NCBI GenBank assembly: GCA_005884335.1
Contig: VBCJ01000107.1
Coordinates: forward strand, 1 to 7,908
Direction of reading: 5' to 3'
DNA from: Betaproteobacteria bacterium
GTDB lineage: Bacteria; Pseudomonadota; Gammaproteobacteria; Burkholderiales; SG8-39
Length of the DNA: 7,908 bases
Position 1 is the stretch's first letter. Every line of letters starts with the position of its first letter. This document shows, one piece after another, positions 1-6,452 of this stretch. The notes under the pieces were generated by a model. The model did no database searches and was not told the DNA's origin. It worked only from the letters and a program-made list of their open reading frames with translations. The translations under genes and the position numbers were made by a program.

Positions 1-1445
1 TGTTCGTCGGCGTCATCCTGGGAATCATCATCGGCGTGCTGCCCGGCCTGGGCGGTGCGAACGGCGTTGCCATCCTGCTCCCCCTCACTTTCTCGATGGC
101 GCAGCAGCCCGGCGGCACCACCTCCGCAATCATCCTGCTCTCGTGCATCTATTGGGGTGCGCTCTTCGGCGGAGCGATCACATCGATCCTCTTCAACATT
201 CCCGGCGAACCCTGGTCGGTCGCCACCACCTTCGACGGCCACCCGCTCGCGCAGCAGGGGCGCGCGGGGAGTGCGCTGACCGCGGCGTTTACGTCCTCGT
301 TCATCGGGGCGCTGATCGCGGTGATCATGATCACGTTTCTATCGCCCGTGGTGGCGGGTTTTGCCCTCCGGTTCGGCCCGCCGGAATTCTTCTCGGTATA
401 TCTGCTGACCTTTTGCGCTTTTGTCGGCATGAGCGGCGGCAACGCTGCGAAGACCGTTGCCTCCATGATGATAGGGTTCGCACTGGCTGCCGTCGGCCTG
501 GACAGCGTCACCGGCACCTTGCGGCTCACGTTCGGATTTACCTCGCTTCTGAAAGGATTCGATTTCCTGATCGCGGTGATCGGCCTTTTCGGCATCGGCG
601 AGATTCTGGAGACGCTCGAGGAAGGCCTTGCGTTCAAGGGGGCGAGCGCCAGAATCAACATGAAAGTCGTCCTGGAAACCTGGAAGGAGCTGCCGCGCTA
701 TTGGGCGACCTCCCTGCGCAGCGCCGCGGTAGGTTGCTTCATGGGGATCGTGCCCGGCGGGGCAACCCCGGCCTCTTTCATGAGTTATGGCCTCGCGCGC
801 CGCCTCTCCAAGGATGGCAATGATTTCGGCAGCGGCAAGGTCGAGGGCGTCGTCGCGCCGGAAACTGCGGCTCACGCCGCCGGCACCTCCGCGCTCCTGC
901 CGATGATCACGCTCGGGGTTCCGGGATCGCCCACGGCCGCAGTGCTGCTCGGGGGCCTCTTGATCTGGGGGCTCCAGCCCGGGCCGCTGCTGTTCGTCGA
1001 AAAACCGGACTTCGTGTGGGGCCTGATCGCCAGCATGTATCTCGGCAACATCGCCGGGCTTATCGTCGTGCTGACCTGTGTGCCGCTTTTCGCAGCGATC
1101 TTGCGCATCCCCTTTTCGATCATCGCGCCAGTCATCATCGTGATCTGCGCGATCGGGGCGTACACGGTGCACAACTCGATGTTCGACGTCTATCTGATGG
1201 TCGTGTTCGGCGTGATCGGCTACGCTTTCAAGAAGCTCGGCTATCCGCTCGCCCCGATGGTGCTGGCACTCGTTTTGGGGGACCGGGCCGAGGAAAATTT
1301 CCGCAACGCGATAAAAGGCTCTCAGGGCGATATGCTGGTGTTCTTCTCGAACGGGCTGGTGGGAGGGTTGACCAGTCTCGCCTTGCTGCTGCTGTTCTGG
1401 CCGCTCATCCGAGCCGGCTGGCGCGTGGTGCTCGGAAAAAGCTGA
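1..1445 (+). CDS. tctA: Tripartite tricarboxylate transporter permease, TctA family (5' end cut by window)
   Basis: Large membrane subunit of a tripartite tricarboxylate transporter, which imports carboxylates across the inner membrane together with a small membrane subunit (TctB) and a periplasmic binding protein (TctC/Bug). The reading frame is open from base 3 and gives 480 residues; the family is usually about 500, so roughly 20 N-terminal residues are missing. The GTG at 36 is internal, because the conserved PGLGG motif (residues 14-18) already has its preceding hydrophobic helix upstream of it. The second family repeat is clear: PGG near residue 251, APE near 285, then LGVPGSP near 303. 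The protein is hydrophobic nearly throughout, with many membrane spans. The stop is 13 bases from the stop of the convergent regulator gene. Tct partner genes would lie to the left, outside the window. The substrate cannot be read from the sequence; oxalate is a guess from the neighbouring genes. Confidence 0.93.
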   Translation, partial: FVGVILGIIIGVLPGLGGANGVAILLPLTFSMAQQPGGTTSAIILLSCIYWGALFGGAITSILFNIPGEPWSVATTFDGHPLAQQGRAGSALTAAFTSSFIGALIAVIMITFLSPVVAGFALRFGPPEFFSVYLLTFCAFVGMSGGNAAKTVASMMIGFALAAVGLDSVTGTLRLTFGFTSLLKGFDFLIAVIGLFGIGEILETLEEGLAFKGASARINMKVVLETWKELPRYWATSLRSAAVGCFMGIVPGGATPASFMSYGLARRLSKDGNDFGSGKVEGVVAPETAAHAAGTSALLPMITLGVPGSPTAAVLLGGLLIWGLQPGPLLFVEKPDFVWGLIASMYLGNIAGLIVVLTCVPLFAAILRIPFSIIAPVIIVICAIGAYTVHNSMFDVYLMVVFGVIGYAFKKLGYPLAPMVLALVLGDRAEENFRNAIKGSQGDMLVFFSNGLVGGLTSLALLLLFWPLIRAGWRVVLGKS

Positions 1446-1458
1446 AAGCGAGACGCGC

Positions 1459-2064
1459 TCAAGCGGCCCGCTGCCTGAGGCGGGACAGGGTTTCCGGGGT
1501 CAGATTGAGGTAGGACGCCAGCTCTTTCTTGGGTATGCGGCCGAGCAGGTCTTGATGCTTGCGCATGAAGCGCGCAAGGCGCCCGGGGGCGTCGAGCAGA
1601 TGAAGCGTGATCGTATGTGCCATCACCTCGGACATCAGCCGCATGACCTCGTGCTCGAAGCGCAGCTTCATTTCGGTATGGCTTTCGAGGAACTCGACCC
1701 AGTGGGGCATGGACAGGCGCGCCACGCGGACCTTGGTGACCGCTGCGATACTGTAGGGGATGGGGGTTTTCATCCGCCACGCGGCGTAGGAGGTGTCCAT
1801 GTCGGTCTCGGCCGCGAAGCGCAGGATCATCTCCTTTCCCTGAGGATTGCTCACGACGCGCTTCAGGATCCCGTCCAGGATGAAGAACTGCTCCATGTTC
1901 GTGCTGCCCTGGCGCACCAGCGGCTCGCCTTTCCTGTACTCCGCGATCTCCAGCTGCGGCTCCAGATCGTTCCAGGCGGACACCGGCATTTCGCGCAGGA
2001 TCAGGTTCTGCTTGAGCTGCAGGCGTATCGTGTTGCGCTGGGGGTGGCTGAGGATGGCCGACAC
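1459..2064 (-). CDS. Crp/Fnr-family transcriptional regulator
   Basis: Cytoplasmic DNA-binding regulator with an N-terminal cyclic-nucleotide-binding-like beta-roll (about residues 15-110 from the GTG start), a dimerisation helix, and a C-terminal winged helix-turn-helix ending at the stop. The recognition helix reads LTPETLSRL, carrying the E..SR pattern (E191, S194, R195) that in FNR contacts TTGAT half-sites. The protein has no cysteine, so it cannot hold an FNR-type iron-sulfur cluster. The phosphate-binding Arg-Ser of CRP is not evident; the region reads TPIPYSIAAV. Start choice: the frame also allows TTG at 2127 (222 residues) and ATG at 1989. The TTG lies in a predicted -35 hexamer and operator, so GTG at 2064 (201 residues) is preferred, although none of the three has a strong ribosome binding site. 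It is divergent from oxc and probably controls it. The effector is unknown. Confidence 0.88.
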   Translation of the reverse strand: MSAILSHPQRNTIRLQLKQNLILREMPVSAWNDLEPQLEIAEYRKGEPLVRQGSTNMEQFFILDGILKRVVSNPQGKEMILRFAAETDMDTSYAAWRMKTPIPYSIAAVTKVRVARLSMPHWVEFLESHTEMKLRFEHEVMRLMSEVMAHTITLHLLDAPGRLARFMRKHQDLLGRIPKKELASYLNLTPETLSRLRQRAA

Positions 2065-2098
2065 GGGTGGCAGCGGGCGTGCGAACGGTGAGCGGGCA

Positions 2099-2127
2099 AT
2101 TAAGCGGGAATTATTGATCGCAGTCAA
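2099..2127 (-). promoter_or_regulatory. Predicted sigma70 promoter of the Crp/Fnr regulator gene
   Basis: Read on the minus strand, a -35 hexamer TTGACT (2127-2122, five of six matches to consensus) is followed by a 17-base spacer and a -10 hexamer CTTAAT (2104-2099, four of six). Transcription would start near 2092, giving a short leader of about 28 bases before the GTG at 2064. The -35 hexamer sits inside the FNR-type box, so a bound regulator would be expected to block this promoter. Prediction from sequence only. Confidence 0.5.
2114..2127. promoter_or_regulatory. FNR-type operator between regulator and oxc
   Basis: The sequence TTGAT-CGCA-GTCAA differs from the FNR consensus TTGAT-N4-ATCAA at a single base. 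Its centre (2120.5) is exactly 41.5 bases upstream of a start site implied by the oxc -10 hexamer, the class II activator position. The regulator encoded next door has an FNR-like E..SR recognition helix, so it is the natural candidate to bind here. A further TTGA half-site follows at 2130-2133. Confidence 0.62.
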
Positions 2128-2149
2128 GGTTGAACTTCGTCAGCGATTT

Positions 2150-2162
2150 TAGACTCTTGAGT
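2150..2162 (+). promoter_or_regulatory. Predicted -10 hexamer and start site of the oxc operon
   Basis: TAGACT at 2150-2155 matches the sigma70 -10 consensus at four of six positions, including the conserved first T, second A and last T. There is no good -35 hexamer at the right distance, as expected for an activator-dependent promoter. The implied start at about 2162 leaves a leader of about 57 bases before the oxc ATG. It is supported mainly by its exact spacing from the FNR-type box. Confidence 0.45.
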
Positions 2163-2163
2163 C
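2152..2163. repeat. Short inverted repeat at the predicted oxc start site
   Basis: GACTC-TT-GAGTC has perfect five-base arms and a two-base centre. It overlaps the predicted -10 hexamer and start site. It could be an operator half-pair for a repressor; the two-base loop makes an RNA hairpin unlikely. It may also be chance. Confidence 0.3.
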
Positions 2164-2206
2164 GATTTTTGCCCTCGCCCGAGCACTGGGCTGAAGGGCT
2201 GCATGC

Positions 2207-2212
2207 AAGGAG
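2207..2212 (+). promoter_or_regulatory. Ribosome binding site of oxc
   Basis: AAGGAG lies six bases before the ATG at 2219. This near-ideal site fixes the oxc start and therefore shows that the roughly 22-residue N-terminal extension of the protein is translated. Confidence 0.8.
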
Positions 2213-2218
2213 ACCTCC

Positions 2219-3910
2219 ATGGGAACAGTCGAGCCGCAAGTCGCCTCCGGTCAGGACGTGAAGGTGGTGAGCAGCGGCCAGATCGTCGCCAATGCGCAAT
2301 CACAAGATGTAACCGACGGCTTTCATCTGGTCATCGATGCCCTCAAGCTCAACGGCATCGACACGATCTTCGGTCTGCCCGGTATCCCGATCACCGACTT
2401 CACCCGCGTGGCACAGGCCGCAGGCATGCGCGTGATTTCGTTCCGCCATGAGCAGAACGCAGGCAACGCCGCCGCCATCGCCGGCTTCATGACGCAAAAG
2501 CCGGGTATCTGCCTGACGGTGTCCGCCCCCGGCTTCTTGAACGGCCTGACCGCACTGGCCAACGCCACCACCAATTGCTTCCCGATGATCCTCATCAGCG
2601 GCTCCAGCGAGCGCGAGATCGTCGACCTCCAGCAGGGTGACTACGAAGAGATGGACCAGTTGGCCATCGCCAAGCCGCTCTACCTCGACCTGCCGGCGAA
2701 GCTCTTCCCGCAGAGCATCGATGCGGAGCTCGGGAAAAAGTCCCTGATCAAGGTGGTGGATCCGGCGCCCAAGCAGATTCCGGCGCCGGAAGCGGTCAAG
2801 CGCGCGCTCGACCTGCTGAAGGGCGCGAAAAAGCCGCTCATCATCCTGGGTAAGGGGGCGGCCTATGCGCAGGCCGACGCGGAGATCCGTTCCTTCATCG
2901 AGAAGACGGGCGTCCCGTACCTGCCCATGTCCATGGCCAAGGGGCTGTTGCCGGATACGCATCCCCAGTGCGCTTCGGCCGCCCGCTCGTTCGTGCTGCC
3001 GGAGGCCGACGTGGTGATGCTCGTCGGCGCGCGCCTCAACTGGCTGCTCTCGCACGGCAAGGGCAAGACCTGGGGCGGCACGGACCACAAGGCGTGGGGC
3101 GGCCAGAAGTTCATCCAGATCGACATCTCGCCGCAGGAGGCGGACAGCAACGTGCGCATCGACGCCCCGGTGGTGGGCGACATCGGTTCCTGCGTGTCAG
3201 CGCTGCTCGCCGGCATCGGTTCCAACTGGCCCAAGCCGCCGGCGGAGTGGCTGGCCGCGATCGCCGAGCGCAAGAACAAGAACATCGCGAAGCTGGCGGA
3301 GACCCTGGCCAAGGATCCGACGCCGATGAACTTCCACAGCGCGCTTGCCGTGGTGCGCGACATCGTCAAGGCCAACCCTGACGCGTGCCTCGTCAACGAA
3401 GGCGCCAACGCGCTCGATTTCACCCGCAGCATCGTCGACATGTACAAGCCGCGCAAGCGCCTGGACGTCGGCACCTGGGGCATCATGGGCATCGGCATGG
3501 GCTTTTCGGTCGCCGCCGCCGTGGTCAGCGGCCAGCCGGTGATCGCGGTCGAAGGCGACAGCGCCTTCGGCTTCTCCGGCATGGAAGTCGAGACGATATG
3601 CCGCTACAACCTGCCGGTCTGCGTGGTGGTCTTCAACAACAATGGCGTCTACCGCGGCACCGACGTCAATCCGACTGGCGGCCCCGACGTGGCACCCACC
3701 GTGTTCGTCAAGAATGCTCGCTACGACAAGCTGATCGAGGCCTTCGGCGGCGTGGGCGTGCACGCGACGACCCCGGCCGAGCTGCGCAAGGGGATGGAAG
3801 AAGCCATCCGCTCGCGCAAGCCCACGCTCATCAATGCCGTCATCGATGAGAGCGCCGGCACCGAAAGCGGTCGCATCACCAGCCTGAACCCGAGCGCAAA
3901 AAAGAAATAG
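2219..3910 (+). CDS. oxc: Oxalyl-CoA decarboxylase (with an in-frame gap in the PYR domain)
   Basis: Thiamine-diphosphate enzyme that converts oxalyl-CoA to formyl-CoA and CO2 in the cytoplasm. The 563 residues align by eye with Oxalobacter formigenes Oxc (568) almost end to end. Visible landmarks: SFRHEQ with the ThDP-activating glutamate E78 (Glu56 in Oxalobacter), the YEEMDQ active-site motif (Y142, E143), the ThDP/Mg motif starting GDS at 446 and reaching NN at 473-474 with Y478, and the C-terminal ESGR (549-552). Two oddities. The N terminus is about 22 residues longer than in Oxalobacter. And AKPL (151-154) runs straight into YLDLPAKLF, so about 32 residues expected there are absent, including the SGRPGGV segment; frame is kept. 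The enzyme may be inactive, altered, or misassembled. It is the first gene of the operon; frc follows after 22 bases. Confidence 0.95.
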   Translation: MGTVEPQVASGQDVKVVSSGQIVANAQSQDVTDGFHLVIDALKLNGIDTIFGLPGIPITDFTRVAQAAGMRVISFRHEQNAGNAAAIAGFMTQKPGICLTVSAPGFLNGLTALANATTNCFPMILISGSSEREIVDLQQGDYEEMDQLAIAKPLYLDLPAKLFPQSIDAELGKKSLIKVVDPAPKQIPAPEAVKRALDLLKGAKKPLIILGKGAAYAQADAEIRSFIEKTGVPYLPMSMAKGLLPDTHPQCASAARSFVLPEADVVMLVGARLNWLLSHGKGKTWGGTDHKAWGGQKFIQIDISPQEADSNVRIDAPVVGDIGSCVSALLAGIGSNWPKPPAEWLAAIAERKNKNIAKLAETLAKDPTPMNFHSALAVVRDIVKANPDACLVNEGANALDFTRSIVDMYKPRKRLDVGTWGIMGIGMGFSVAAAVVSGQPVIAVEGDSAFGFSGMEVETICRYNLPVCVVVFNNNGVYRGTDVNPTGGPDVAPTVFVKNARYDKLIEAFGGVGVHATTPAELRKGMEEAIRSRKPTLINAVIDESAGTESGRITSLNPSAKKK

Positions 3911-3932
3911 GCGCAGAGGTATTGGAGATCCA

Positions 3933-5204
3933 ATGGAAGCTTTAAAGGGCGTCCGCATCCTCGACATGACGCACGTCCAGGCCGGCCCGACGTGCTCGCA
4001 GCTCCTCGCCTGGATGGGGGCGGACGTCATCAAGTTCGAGAATCCCCAGGGGGACGCGACCCGCGGCCAGCTGCGCGACATTCCGAATGCCGACAGCTTG
4101 TATTTCACGATGCTCAACTGCAACAAGCGCTCGATCACCGTCAACATGAAGAGCGCCGAAGGCAAGCAGGTGTTCGTCGATCTCCTGAAGAAGTGCGACA
4201 TCGTCATGGAGAACTTCGGTCCGGGCGTGCTCGACCGCTTCGGCTTCAGCTGGGAGAAAATCCACGAGATCAATCCCAAGATCGTGATGGGCTCGATCAA
4301 GGGCTTCGGCTCGAGCGGCCCCTACGCCGACTTCAAAGCCTACGAGAACGTCGCCCAGGCGATGGGCGGGGCAATGAGCACGACCGGCGTCCCCGACGGC
4401 CCGCCCTTCGTCACCGGCGCGCAGATCGGCGATTCCGGCACCGGCCTGCACCTCGCGATCGGACTGCTCGCGGCGCTCAGGCAGGCCGACCGCACCGGAA
4501 AAGGCCAGTACGTCGAGGTGGCGATGATGGACGGCGTCATGAACCTGTGCCGCGTGAAGTTCCGCGACCACCAGCGCCTCACCCGCGGCGACATGCCGGA
4601 GTACTCCGTGCCGACCTACAAGGGCATGGGCGAGGTGCCGCGCGCCGGCAACGACTCCGGTGGCGGGCAGCTCGGCAACGCCATCCACTGCAAGCCGCAC
4701 GGAGCGAACGACTGGCTCTACATCGTGGTCCAGGAAGCGGTCTGGGGAGCGCTCGCCCAGCGCATCGGGCCGGACCTCGGCATTCCGGACCTCGCCACCG
4801 ACGCGCGCTTCGCCACGATCGGCGAGCGCCGCAAGAACCAGCAGCTGATGTGGACGCTGATCAACAAGTTCGCCGAGAAGCACACCAAGCGCGAGCTCAT
4901 GACGATCCTGAATCCGCTCGACGTGCCCTGCGGCCCGATCATGAGCACGCAGGACCTCGCCACCGACGAGCACGTCCATGGCCGCGACATGTGGGTCGCG
5001 CTCGACCACCCGCAGCGGGGCAAGTGGTACAACGTCGGCATGCCGATCAAGCTTTCCGATTCGCCTGCGCGCATCGAGCGTTCGCCGCTGCTGGGCGAGC
5101 ACACTGACGAGGTTCTCAAGGAAGTCCTCGGCTACGACGAAACGAAAATCGCCGGCCTGAGGCGGGCGGGCGCCTTCTCTGTCCCCCCCAAGAAGGCGGC
5201 GTAG
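3933..5204 (+). CDS. frc: Formyl-CoA:oxalate CoA-transferase
   Basis: Class III (CaiB/BaiF-type) CoA-transferase that moves CoA from formyl-CoA to oxalate, yielding formate and oxalyl-CoA for Oxc. The 423 residues match Oxalobacter Frc (428) and E. coli YfdW (416) throughout: HVQAGP near the N terminus (Q16), the RGQLRD segment, NCNKRSI, ENFGPG, YENVAQ (Y137), and the catalytic aspartate D167 in IGDSGTG (Asp169 in Oxalobacter). The position of Oxalobacter Trp48 is Gln46 here, as in E. coli YfdW. The glycine loop over the active site reads SGGGQ (242-246) rather than GGGGQ. GGAG-type ribosome binding site (3924-3927) five bases before the ATG; the next gene begins two bases after the stop, so translation is probably coupled. 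Other class III transferases share the fold, but position beside oxc and the close match make this call firm. Confidence 0.96.
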   Translation: MEALKGVRILDMTHVQAGPTCSQLLAWMGADVIKFENPQGDATRGQLRDIPNADSLYFTMLNCNKRSITVNMKSAEGKQVFVDLLKKCDIVMENFGPGVLDRFGFSWEKIHEINPKIVMGSIKGFGSSGPYADFKAYENVAQAMGGAMSTTGVPDGPPFVTGAQIGDSGTGLHLAIGLLAALRQADRTGKGQYVEVAMMDGVMNLCRVKFRDHQRLTRGDMPEYSVPTYKGMGEVPRAGNDSGGGQLGNAIHCKPHGANDWLYIVVQEAVWGALAQRIGPDLGIPDLATDARFATIGERRKNQQLMWTLINKFAEKHTKRELMTILNPLDVPCGPIMSTQDLATDEHVHGRDMWVALDHPQRGKWYNVGMPIKLSDSPARIERSPLLGEHTDEVLKEVLGYDETKIAGLRRAGAFSVPPKKAA

Positions 5205-5206
5205 CA

Positions 5207-6139
5207 ATGAAACTAGCAATTATCGGGCAGCAGGACTTCGGTAAAGCGGTGCTCGAGGCCTTTCTTGCCCGCGGCGACGAAGTCGCGGGCGTGTTCTGCG
5301 CCCCAGAAAAAGAAGGCGCCAAAGCAGATCTCCTGAAGGTCGCCGCGCAGGAAAAGGGCGTCAAGGTCTACCAGTTCCCCTCGCTGCGGAACAAAGATGC
5401 GCACGATGCGCTGCGCGCATTGAGTGCTGATATCGGCATCATGGCTTACGTATTGCAGTTCGCGCCGCAGGAGTTCGTGAAGATCCCGAAGAAAGGCATG
5501 ATCCAGTATCACCCGTCGCTTTTGCCGAAATATCGCGGGCCGAGCTCGATCAACTGGCCGATCATACGCGGCGACACCAAAACCGGACTGTCCATCTTCC
5601 GGCCGACCGATGGCCTGGACGAAGGCCCCGTGATCCTGCAAAAGGAAACGCCGCTCAGCCCGGATGACACGCTCGGCAGCGTCTATTTCGATCGCTTGTT
5701 CCCGATGGGGGTCGCGGCGGTGCTCGAAACGGCCGACCTGGTGATGGCGGGCAAGCACCGCGAAACGGTTCAGGACGAAACCCGCGCGAGCTACGAAGGC
5801 TGGTGCCGCGCCGCCGAGGCGAAAATCAATTGGGCGAGCCACGTCGATTTCATCTACAACCTCGTACGCGGCTGCAATCCCGCCCCCGGCGCCTGGACTA
5901 CTTTGAACGGAAAGAAACTGCAGATCTTCGACAGCCGCAAACAGGTGTTCCGCACTTTCGGCGCCGTAAAAGGCAAGATCGGCGAGATTTCCGAAATCAG
6001 CGCCGCGAGTTTCTTCGTGACCGCTCAGGGAGGACGAATCGAGGTCCTCAAAGCAAAGCACGAGGACGGCAAGAAAGTATCCGCGGCCGAACTTGTAGCC
6101 CAGAACGGCCTCACTCCGGGCAGCCTGCTCGGGAGCTGA
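5207..6139 (+). CDS. Formyltransferase family protein, like the hydrolase domain of 10-formyl-THF dehydrogenase
   Basis: A 310-residue protein with an N-terminal formyltransferase domain (about 1-185) and a C-terminal OB-type domain (about 205-305), as in methionyl-tRNA formyltransferase. It resembles more closely the N-terminal hydrolase domain of 10-formyltetrahydrofolate dehydrogenase: the start MKLAIIGQQDFG, the motif YHPSLLPKYRG with H102, INW after it, DGLDEG with D138, and AKINW with RG..PAPGAW in the C-terminal part. The asparagine that precedes the catalytic histidine in methionyl-tRNA formyltransferase is not conserved (IQYH instead of N.H), so Met-tRNA is an unlikely substrate. H102 and D138 are probably catalytic. 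It starts two bases after frc. Possible roles: releasing formate from 10-formyl-THF, or moving a formyl group between formyl-CoA and THF. The reaction is inferred from context and not established. Confidence 0.85.
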   Translation: MKLAIIGQQDFGKAVLEAFLARGDEVAGVFCAPEKEGAKADLLKVAAQEKGVKVYQFPSLRNKDAHDALRALSADIGIMAYVLQFAPQEFVKIPKKGMIQYHPSLLPKYRGPSSINWPIIRGDTKTGLSIFRPTDGLDEGPVILQKETPLSPDDTLGSVYFDRLFPMGVAAVLETADLVMAGKHRETVQDETRASYEGWCRAAEAKINWASHVDFIYNLVRGCNPAPGAWTTLNGKKLQIFDSRKQVFRTFGAVKGKIGEISEISAASFFVTAQGGRIEVLKAKHEDGKKVSAAELVAQNGLTPGSLLGS

Positions 6140-6165
6140 CTCGCGCCTGCGCTGCCGCCTCGCTG

Positions 6166-6190
6166 CGCGACGGTTCGTCGCGTTTTCTCC
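6166..6190 (+). terminator. Rho-independent terminator of the oxc-frc operon
   Basis: A perfect seven-base stem CGCGACG / CGTCGCG (6166-6172 and 6176-6182) with a GTT loop is followed directly by TTTTCTCC. It begins 27 bases after the stop codon of the formyltransferase gene. The GC-rich stem, tight loop and T tract are typical, and no promoter is seen between the three upstream genes, so it probably ends their common transcript. Confidence 0.82.
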
Positions 6191-6276
6191 TTCGATGTCG
6201 TCGCTGAACGCCCGAATACTTTCGTGTGGGTTCAAGGGCACAGGCCGCCGACCGGGTTCGCTCCGATGGGGAAAAT

Positions 6277-6305
6277 TTGACGGCCCCCAATATTCACTGT
6301 AAAAA
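6277..6305 (+). promoter_or_regulatory. Predicted sigma70 promoter upstream of the CHASE2 gene
   Basis: TTGACG (6277-6282, five of six matches) is followed by a 17-base spacer and TAAAAA (6300-6305, four of six). It lies in the AT-rich part of the intergenic region and about 150 bases before the ATG at 6453, so the leader would be long, about 140 bases. A second -10-like TAAAAT at 6389-6394 is nearer but has no -35. Confidence 0.45.
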
Positions 6306-6327
6306 TGCCGCCTAGAGTTTTGTTTAT

Positions 6328-6338
6328 TAAGTAACTTA
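6328..6338. repeat. Palindrome in the leader of the CHASE2 gene
   Basis: TAAGT-A-ACTTA has perfect five-base arms around a single base. It lies just downstream of the predicted promoter, where a repressor operator could sit. No protein in the window is an obvious binder, and chance is possible in this AT-rich stretch. Confidence 0.25.
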
Positions 6339-6452
6339 CGGCCTTTCACGTAGGACTTGAGAGAGGGCCGATTCAAAGGCGGTTGGCGTAAAATGCGAGA
6401 GCACTCAGGGCGCGTCGCTCGTGCACAACAATAAGAATAAGTGGGAGAGGCA

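Larger units (their letters stand above)
6140..6452. other. 313-base intergenic region between the oxalate operon and the CHASE2 gene
   Basis: It holds the operon terminator near its left end, a sigma70-like promoter in the middle, a small palindrome at 6328-6338, a lone -10-like TAAAAT at 6389-6394 without a matching -35, and the GGGAG ribosome binding site of the next gene (6443-6447). The section around 6270-6360 is noticeably AT-richer than the genes. Only trivial reading frames of about 9 and 13 codons occur on the plus strand. I see no RNA gene. Confidence 0.6.

Noticed and set aside
36..38. GTG as the start of tctA
   Set aside because: The conserved hydrophobic segment preceding PGLGG continues upstream to the window edge in the same frame, so the GTG is an internal valine codon.
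1446..1480. Possible bidirectional terminator between tctA and the regulator
   Set aside because: Only weak four- to five-base stems with long loops and no T tract are present; the 13-base gap leaves little room.
2065..2127. Extension of the regulator to the TTG at 2127
   Set aside because: The TTG lies inside the predicted -35 hexamer and the FNR-type box and has only a weak GAAG upstream; the added residues do not look like a domain. Not fully excluded.
3942..5219. A 425-codon open frame on the minus strand opposite frc
   Set aside because: It mirrors the frc codons, has low-complexity Arg/Ala/Val/Asp-rich content with no recognisable domain, and frc itself is certain.
6245..6270. A GGTTCG...TCC motif resembling a tRNA T-loop
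   Set aside because: The flanking bases do not form the five-base T stem, and no anticodon arm or acceptor stem can be drawn around it.
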